Virus record (IMG/VR): IMGVR_UViG_3300042691_004815
Location: 1 to 31,690 of that record
Direction: 5' to 3' (one strand)
Length of the DNA: 31,690 bases
From: a virus
Shown: in pieces, positions 27,333-31,690 of the stretch
Layout of the letters: each line of letters opens with the position of its first letter
Numbering within the stretch: position 1 is the stretch's first letter
Notes under the pieces: model-generated
What the model was told of the DNA's origin: nothing
Databases searched by the model: none
The model's input: only the letters and a program-made list of their open reading frames with translations
Made by a program: the position numbers and the translations under genes

Positions 27333-27682
27333 TGATATTTTGTAAATATGAATTTGAGCCTTCTGTTTGGGAATCGTTGAAACCAACGATACAGCAAGAA
27401 GTGCGTGAGAATGTATACGGATTTAAAGACTGTATGGTCGTAGAGATAGGACATTTGTGCACAAAGTATGGCCCGGATAAGATGGGTAGAAATGTATGCG
27501 TTGAAACTAGCCCTAAGTGTTCAGTCGATATACTTTGGTACTCAGATATCCCTGAAGACTTTAACCAATACGAAGTGTTTCCAGAACCCACAGGAATTCA
27601 TACATTCGATGGCTTAGATTATCTTTATAAACAAAGATTCTGTCAGTTTAACCCCAATAGTCCTCATTGCGATGTTAACTAA
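27332..27682 (+). CDS. Hypothetical protein (116 aa)
   Basis: It overlaps the fibre gene as TAATG. The product has eight Cys (among them FCKYEFEP, HLCTKYGP, NVCVETSPKC, RFCQFNPNSPHC) and mixed alpha/beta character. The Cys pairs could hold a metal or form disulfides. No family is recognised. Its location between a large fibre and a propeller protein suggests a structural or assembly role, but that is position only. Confidence 0.5.
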   Translation: MIFCKYEFEPSVWESLKPTIQQEVRENVYGFKDCMVVEIGHLCTKYGPDKMGRNVCVETSPKCSVDILWYSDIPEDFNQYEVFPEPTGIHTFDGLDYLYKQRFCQFNPNSPHCDVN

Positions 27683-28778
27683 AGTAATACCAGACTCCAA
27701 AACCAGAACAACAAGAACCCCTGGGGACTTATTGATAAGTGGGACATTTAATAGTCCTACAAACAGATTGTATGCTATATCCAATCTAAATAATAATCCA
27801 GACTCAACTATAAACACAAACATAGGAAGTGGTTTAAATAACTACGTTTGGGATGGTACATTGTACAATGATAAGGTTTTACTTTATGGTTTTTTTACCA
27901 CATATGGTACAGAGACTGCTCCTTATTTTGTAGAAATAAATAGAAATGGTACTTTCTCTAGAAAGGGTTTGGGTAGTGCTTTTAACGGTAGTGTAAGAGC
28001 AGTAATAATTCAACCCGATGGTAAATTAATCTGTGCTGGTACATTTACTTCATACAACACATTAGGTGCAAATAGATTAATTCGTTTAAATCCAGACTTT
28101 ACCGTTGACGCAACATTCAATGTTGGATCAGGTATTGCTGGTACGGAAGTAAACAGCATGGTTACAGATGGTACAAATCTTTATGTAGTTGGTATTTTTA
28201 CTAATTATAACGGCACAACAAGAAACAATTTCATTAAAATTAGAATGAGTGACGGTGCCGATATTACCGGTACAAATAGTGGATTTAACGGTCCTTGTTA
28301 TGGAATAGGTATTTATGGAGATCATTTATACATAGGAGGCCAGACTATGACTAATTTTAACGGTACAAGTATTCCTCAAAACCTATGTAAAATACACAAA
28401 GACACATTGGTTCCAGACAGTACGTTCTCTACAAATTTTGCTGGAGGAACAAACGATAGGGTTCTTATTACAATCAACGTAGATAGTCAATACGTTTATT
28501 TTAATGGTAACTTTACTTCCCCAAAAGCCAATTTTGCTAGAGTTTCTCACAACGGCACACTAGATGCATCTTTCCCGAAAGTTTCTCCTGCTGGTAATGT
28601 TTTATATAATCGTTTCATAAGAAACTCTACAAAAATAGCCATCGCAGGTACATTTACTTCCTTTAATGGTAATATTAATGGCAATAGATTTGGGGTTTAT
28701 GACACAACTGTTGGTAGCGTGGATACCAACTTCTATGTAAACTTAAACAATATCGGAACCTTTGTAATTGAATTTTAA
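27672..28778 (+). CDS. Predicted seven-bladed beta-propeller adhesin, delta-60 repeats (368 aa)
   Basis: The chain contains seven copies of a strand motif ending in G-x-F-T-x-x-N: LLISGTFNS, VLLYGFFTTYG, LICAGTFTSYN, LYVVGIFTNYNG, LYIGGQTMTNFNG, VYFNGNFTS and IAIAGTFTSFNG. They are 45-55 residues apart. RLIRLNPDFTVDATFNVGSG and QPDGKL are hallmarks of the delta-60 repeat (DUF5122). The count of seven fits a closed beta-propeller occupying the whole chain. Such domains mediate surface binding, and here the context points to host recognition. It overlaps the preceding gene by 11 bases; this ATG gives the first blade with little N-terminal extension. Confidence 0.7.
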   Translation: MLTKVIPDSKTRTTRTPGDLLISGTFNSPTNRLYAISNLNNNPDSTINTNIGSGLNNYVWDGTLYNDKVLLYGFFTTYGTETAPYFVEINRNGTFSRKGLGSAFNGSVRAVIIQPDGKLICAGTFTSYNTLGANRLIRLNPDFTVDATFNVGSGIAGTEVNSMVTDGTNLYVVGIFTNYNGTTRNNFIKIRMSDGADITGTNSGFNGPCYGIGIYGDHLYIGGQTMTNFNGTSIPQNLCKIHKDTLVPDSTFSTNFAGGTNDRVLITINVDSQYVYFNGNFTSPKANFARVSHNGTLDASFPKVSPAGNVLYNRFIRNSTKIAIAGTFTSFNGNINGNRFGVYDTTVGSVDTNFYVNLNNIGTFVIEF

Positions 28779-28779
28779 T

Positions 28780-29232
28780 ATGAAGATTATAGTTAGAAAA
28801 TCAGACGCAATAATTATATGGGGAACCGATAATAACAACACAGAAGTCGTTGTTTCAAACAAAGATTTAGTGATTGATGGCGTTGTGGTAGCAACAAATG
28901 TAAACTCTGAAGAATACGAATTAGTAAGTGATACCCAGAGTACTCTACCTTCCTATTTCTTTGTAGGTTATTCTGTCTATGTTAACGAAGTGGTTTCTCC
29001 ATCAGATGAGTATATACTTTGGAATAATAAAATTCACAATTGCATCAGTACCGTACAGCAAGAATATATTGCTAAATCTCTAGATGAAAAATACACCAAA
29101 GAAGAAAGAGATGCTTTCTTTGATTACAATTTGAGTTTGCAGGAAATATTGGAAATAGAATACATTGAGCCAAGCTTTACATTTCCTTGTCCTCCAGATC
29201 AAATATTCCCTTACTATCCCCCTTGTTTATAA
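28780..29232 (+). CDS. Hypothetical protein (150 aa)
   Basis: The ATG one base after the previous stop is preferred to a TTG at 28768. The first 100 residues are beta-rich (MKIIVRKSDAIIIWGT, LVIDGVVVATN, YELVSD). A short helix (EERDAFFDYNLSLQEILE) and a Pro/Tyr-rich tail with two Cys (FPCPPDQIFPYYPPCL) follow. It might be a fibre-assembly chaperone or a tip cap, as these commonly lie after adhesin genes, but I recognise no family. Confidence 0.5.
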   Translation: MKIIVRKSDAIIIWGTDNNNTEVVVSNKDLVIDGVVVATNVNSEEYELVSDTQSTLPSYFFVGYSVYVNEVVSPSDEYILWNNKIHNCISTVQQEYIAKSLDEKYTKEERDAFFDYNLSLQEILEIEYIEPSFTFPCPPDQIFPYYPPCL

Positions 29233-29240
29233 TTACTTAA

Positions 29241-29498
29241 ATGAAATTACCCATAGACTTCGAACAATTTAAATCTGACCCAACCAAAGCCATTACGTTT
29301 TTGATGTTGGTTGTTGTCAGCGTGTTGTATTATCGTGCAGAGAGTCAAAGCAAAAATATTAATGATCGATGCGAACAACGATTGGCGATTTGTGAGGCAA
29401 AGCTTGATAGAATGTCTAAAATGTTAAAAACTCAAGATAGTTTATGTTCTGCACTAATAACAGAAATAAGCATCTATAAAAACCTCGGTAAGATATGA
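29241..29498 (+). CDS. Small membrane protein with coiled coil, possible inner-membrane spanin (85 aa)
   Basis: An N-terminal segment of about 17 residues is followed by one transmembrane helix (AITFLMLVVVSVLYY) and a charged helix (QSKNINDRCEQRLAICEAKLDRM) likely to form a coiled coil. That is the build of an Rz-type i-spanin, which links inner and outer membranes at the last step of lysis. The next gene overlaps by ATGA and also has an N-terminal hydrophobic segment. Generic small membrane proteins can look the same. Confidence 0.45.
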   Translation: MKLPIDFEQFKSDPTKAITFLMLVVVSVLYYRAESQSKNINDRCEQRLAICEAKLDRMSKMLKTQDSLCSALITEISIYKNLGKI

Positions 29499-29695
29499 AA
29501 CTTCTTTACGCACTAGCAATTGTTGCCTTAATTATGGCAGTTGCTGTTCGCCCTAATGTTGAAGAGCAAGCAGAAGAACAATTACATCATTCAGAAATAA
29601 TGTGTGATTCTGCGGCAATGGTATTGGAAAGTATGAGAAAGGTTAATGACAGCCTTTTGATTGATAAATATTTTTATAACAATGGCCAAAAATAA
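29495..29695 (+). CDS. Small secreted or membrane-anchored protein, possible spanin partner (66 aa)
   Basis: The sequence starts MKLLYALAIVALIMAVAV, a signal-anchor or signal peptide, then a mostly acidic and polar helix (NVEEQAEEQLHHSEIMCDSA). There is no Cys right after the hydrophobic part, so a lipoprotein lipobox, expected for an o-spanin, is missing. It overlaps both neighbours (4 bases upstream, 14 bases downstream). Pairing with the 85-aa membrane protein is the main reason to think of lysis. Confidence 0.42.
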   Translation: MKLLYALAIVALIMAVAVRPNVEEQAEEQLHHSEIMCDSAAMVLESMRKVNDSLLIDKYFYNNGQK

Positions 29696-29957
29696 GATTG
29701 TTGGTAAAAATAAGAGAGCTAGTTCAAACAAAGCTACAGGTAGAGATTACTCCGCTCAGAAAGAATATAATAACCGACCCGATCAGGTTGCTAAACGAGT
29801 TGAGTTAAATCGTGAGGCTCGCAAAAGAAAAATTTATGGTAAGCGTCATTCTAATGGAGTTGACCTAAGTCACACAAAGTCAGGCAGTATGGTGCTTGAA
29901 AAGCGTTCTGCAAATCGTGCTCGTAACGGCAGAAACGGAAAATCAACTAAAAAATAA
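29682..29957 (+). CDS. Basic protein with a degenerate HNH-like plan (91 aa)
   Basis: The ATG at 29682 is chosen over the TTG at 29661; it gives a 14-base overlap with the upstream gene. Residues RDYSAQKEYNNRPDQVAKRVELNREARKR and NGVDLSHTKSG, SANRARNGRN follow the order seen in a group of small phage proteins related to HNH nucleases (RDYxxEY, RxxRNxARR, xVxHxxG, SRSxNR). The second catalytic His and Asn of HNH are not evident, so cleavage activity is doubtful. It may bind DNA or RNA. The first string spans positions 23-51 of the protein. Confidence 0.5.
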   Translation: MAKNKIVGKNKRASSNKATGRDYSAQKEYNNRPDQVAKRVELNREARKRKIYGKRHSNGVDLSHTKSGSMVLEKRSANRARNGRNGKSTKK

Positions 29958-29990
29958 TTTGTTTTTGTGCTGGGGCTCAGATTATATTTG
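29958..29990 (+). promoter_or_regulatory. Bacteroidota-type promoter for the nucleotide-metabolism block, with a GGGCTCAG octamer in its spacer
   Basis: TTTG at 29958-29961, a 21-base spacer and TATATTTG at 29983-29990 match the consensus exactly. The ATG is eight bases beyond. The spacer contains GGGCTCAG (29973-29980), the only intergenic copy of the dispersed octamer, placed where an activator or repressor could influence RNA polymerase. Confidence 0.75.
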
Positions 29991-29998
29991 TAGCCCTT

Positions 29999-30397
29999 AT
30001 GAAAAATTTAATAGCACAAGCACACTTAACAGCCAAAGAAAAAGGCTTTTGGGACACGGAAAGAAACGTGTCAGAAATGTTGATGTTAATCGTATCTGAA
30101 TTAGCAGAAGCACAAGAAGCATTACGCAAAGATTATCGTTGCGATTCAATTGCAGCAAATGAATTAGTCAGAGATTTAGCATTGGATTCTAGTGATGAAG
30201 AATTTTTACTTCATACGTTAGAATGGAAGCATAAATTTGAAGAGGCTGTAAAATCTTCTTTTGAAGACGAAGTAGCAGACGTTGCTATTCGTCTATTTGA
30301 TTTGTGCGGAGGTTTAGATATTGACCTTGAGAAGCACATCGAGTTGAAAATGAAGTACAATTCATTGCGTGGGTACAAACACGGAAAGAAATTTTAA
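29999..30397 (+). CDS. MazG-like nucleotide pyrophosphohydrolase (132 aa)
   Basis: All-alpha NTP pyrophosphohydrolases hydrolyse nucleoside triphosphates to monophosphate and PPi. The metal-binding residues are visible as SELAEAQEA (E34, E37) and, after a helical hairpin, EDEVADV (E91 and D94). The end (KHIELKMKYN, GKKF) is typical of the single-domain phage form. Phage MazG proteins have been proposed to alter (p)ppGpp or to clean up nucleotide pools. Here it is followed two bases later by a ribonucleotide reductase, so pool management is the simplest role. The gene has its own strong promoter. Confidence 0.8.
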   Translation: MKNLIAQAHLTAKEKGFWDTERNVSEMLMLIVSELAEAQEALRKDYRCDSIAANELVRDLALDSSDEEFLLHTLEWKHKFEEAVKSSFEDEVADVAIRLFDLCGGLDIDLEKHIELKMKYNSLRGYKHGKKF

Positions 30398-30399
30398 TT

Positions 30400-31690
30400 A
30401 TGGAAGTAAATCACGAAATTCTATCGGACATCGTTGTATGGAGCAAGTATGCCAAGTACGATGAGAAAAAATTCAGAAGAGAAACTTGGGAAGAATTAGT
30501 GACTCGCAACATGGAGATGCACATTCGTAAGTTTCCAAATTTAGAAACATTAATCAGAACAAACTATGAAATGGTGTTTGAAAAGAAGGTTCTCCCTTCA
30601 ATGCGTTCTTTACAATTTAGCGGTAAGCCCATTGAGGTTAATAACGCTCGTCTGTTCAATTGCTCTTATTTGCACATTGATGATTATAGAGCCTTTAACG
30701 AAACTATGTTCTTACTTCTTTCGGGTACTGGTGTGGGGTATAGCGTATCTCGCAATCATATCAGTAAGTTGCCTAGAATATCTAAACCAACGAAGACAAG
30801 ACGTTACCTCATTCCAGACAATATTGAAGGATGGGCTGACTCAGTTAAAGTCTTGATGAAGTCTTACTTCGGCCTCAGCTCTTGGAAACCCAACTTTGAT
30901 TTCCGTTCTATCCGTGCAAAGGGAGAGAGACTAATCACAAGTGGTGGTGTTGCTCCAGGTCCTGAACCATTGAAGATTTGCTTAATGCACATCGAAGCAA
31001 TCCTTGAACGTAAGAAAGACGGAGAACAACTATCATCATTGGAGTGCCACGATATTCTGTGCCACATTGCAAATGCAGTTTTGGCTGGAGGTATTCGTAG
31101 ATCAGCAATGATTGCTTTGTTCGATTACGATGACGAGGATATGCTTACTTGCAAATCTGGAAAATGGTACGAAACAAACCCACAGCGAGGTAGAGCAAAT
31201 AACTCTGTAAAGATTTTACGCAATGGTGCTGTATCCAAAAATATGTTCTTGAACCTATGGAAAAAAGTTGAAGCAAGTAATGCAGGAGAGCCTGGGTTCT
31301 TGTTTACAAACGACCTAGAACTTGGAACAAATCCTTGTGCAGAAATCAGTTTGAACTCATTCCAATTCTGTAATCTAGTAGAAATCAATGCGTCTGATAT
31401 CATAGACCAATTTGATTTAGAACAGAGAGCAGAGAGTGCAGCATTCATTGGAACACTTCAAGCATCGTACACAGACTTCCATTATCTGAGACCCGAATGG
31501 AAAGAAGTAACCGAACGTGAGGCTTTATTGGGTGTTGGAATGACCGGAATAGCCTCCGGAGCTGTTCTTAACCTTGATTTGGCAGAAGCAGCAGAGGCGG
31601 CCGTTCGCACGAATAAATTTGTAGCAAATACCATCGGAATTAATGAGTCAGCAAGAGTCACAACAATCAAGCCATCGGGAACTGCATCAA
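30400..31690 (+). CDS. nrdJ: Class II (adenosylcobalamin-dependent) ribonucleotide reductase, 3' truncated by window
   Basis: The open frame runs from ATG 30400 to the window edge (430 codons). It should reduce ribonucleotides to deoxyribonucleotides using B12. Landmarks of the monomeric Lactobacillus leichmannii RTPR type: SGTGVGYSV, AGGIRRSAMIALF, NPCAEI (N311, C313, E315), and TTIKPSGT at the end. C88 in LFNCSY and C324, exactly 11 residues after C313, fit the redox pair around the thiyl-radical Cys. The C88-C313 distance (225 residues) is shorter than the roughly 289 I recall for L. leichmannii, so some of the insertion domain may be reduced. The class II call rests on motif similarity; the C-terminal Cys pair lies outside the window. 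Confidence 0.85.
   Translation, partial: MEVNHEILSDIVVWSKYAKYDEKKFRRETWEELVTRNMEMHIRKFPNLETLIRTNYEMVFEKKVLPSMRSLQFSGKPIEVNNARLFNCSYLHIDDYRAFNETMFLLLSGTGVGYSVSRNHISKLPRISKPTKTRRYLIPDNIEGWADSVKVLMKSYFGLSSWKPNFDFRSIRAKGERLITSGGVAPGPEPLKICLMHIEAILERKKDGEQLSSLECHDILCHIANAVLAGGIRRSAMIALFDYDDEDMLTCKSGKWYETNPQRGRANNSVKILRNGAVSKNMFLNLWKKVEASNAGEPGFLFTNDLELGTNPCAEISLNSFQFCNLVEINASDIIDQFDLEQRAESAAFIGTLQASYTDFHYLRPEWKEVTEREALLGVGMTGIASGAVLNLDLAEAAEAAVRTNKFVANTIGINESARVTTIKPSGTAS

Larger units (their letters stand above)
3136..30878 (+). repeat. Dispersed octamer GGNCTCAG, 20 copies on + strand, 4 on - strand
   Basis: Copies on + begin at 3136, 4674, 6365, 7012, 8560, 9416, 10033, 12290, 14101, 15249, 16706, 18276, 18570, 19341, 19725, 23815, 25070, 25929, 29973 and 30871. 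The base before is G in 13, C in 6 and T in 1; the base after is A in 16. On the - strand the reverse complement begins at 3396, 9601, 16461 and 31486. Coding copies fall in all three codon phases (nine, six and four), and one is intergenic. Counted by eye; the function is unknown. Confidence 0.8.

Noticed and set aside
29896-30099. 67-aa frame bridging 29896-30099
   Set aside because: It runs across the end of the 91-aa basic gene, a consensus promoter and the start of the MazG-like gene; no motif supports it.
30566-30856. 96-aa frame on the + strand
   Set aside because: It lies in another frame inside the ribonucleotide reductase, whose reading frame is open throughout with catalytic motifs in place.
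3136-30878. Reading GGTCTC repeats as a plain restriction-site pattern
   Set aside because: Restriction sites are usually depleted in phage DNA. The third base varies, CAG is conserved after it, and there is strong strand bias, none of which a type II site explains.
1-31690. tRNA genes, CRISPR arrays, insertion sequences and attachment sites
   Set aside because: Gene spacing leaves almost no room for them, and no cloverleaf, regularly spaced direct repeat, transposase or integrase signature was seen.

Overview
The window is one continuous, tightly packed stretch of a tailed-phage genome (or a prophage of one). All supported genes lie on the + strand, most gaps are 0-15 bases, and many neighbours share TAATG or ATGA stop/start overlaps. 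The host is very probably a member of Bacteroidota: the DNA is A+T-rich, starts lack Shine-Dalgarno sequences, and the promoters match the Bacteroidota pattern TTTG-N18-21-TAnnTTTG. The 5' structural protein resembles the stabilisation/muzzle protein of crAss-like podoviruses, so a short-tailed particle is the best guess. Exact taxonomy cannot be settled from the sequence alone.

Layout. Positions 3-3200 hold the 3' part of the muzzle (tail nozzle) protein. A consensus promoter at 3185-3216 starts a three-gene block (3222-15806): a 365-aa and a 470-aa helical protein, then a 3353-aa polyvalent protein. That size order recalls T7 gp14-gp15-gp16, the proteins ejected ahead of the DNA. The giant protein carries a HELTH metallopeptidase-like motif, a kinase-like domain with HxxN and D residues, an unrecognised domain and a Rossmann methyltransferase-like domain. 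These are separated by four copies of the tetrapeptide SKSQ.

Positions 15825-23588 encode small Cys-containing proteins, an amidase endolysin, and a set of fibre/appendage proteins ending in two tandem paralogues with discoidin-like and beta-helix parts. A holin candidate and six tiny Lys-rich proteins follow (23590-24856), closed by a hairpin terminator. A new promoter then drives a second adhesin block (24898-29232): a 91-aa protein, a 720-aa fibronectin III/lectin-like fibre, and a predicted seven-bladed propeller. Two small membrane proteins (possible spanins) and a basic protein follow. A strong promoter at 29958-29990 opens a nucleotide-metabolism block with a MazG-like pyrophosphohydrolase and a class II, B12-dependent ribonucleotide reductase that runs off the 3' end.

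The most unusual signal is not a gene. The octamer GGNCTCAG (extended form SGGNCTCAGA) occurs 20 times on the + strand and 4 times on the - strand. It falls in all three codon phases and once inside a promoter spacer, which points to selection on the DNA or RNA rather than on protein. It is missing from the two largest adhesin stretches. There are no gene-free stretches above 300 bases, and no tRNA, CRISPR array, transposase or integrase was seen.
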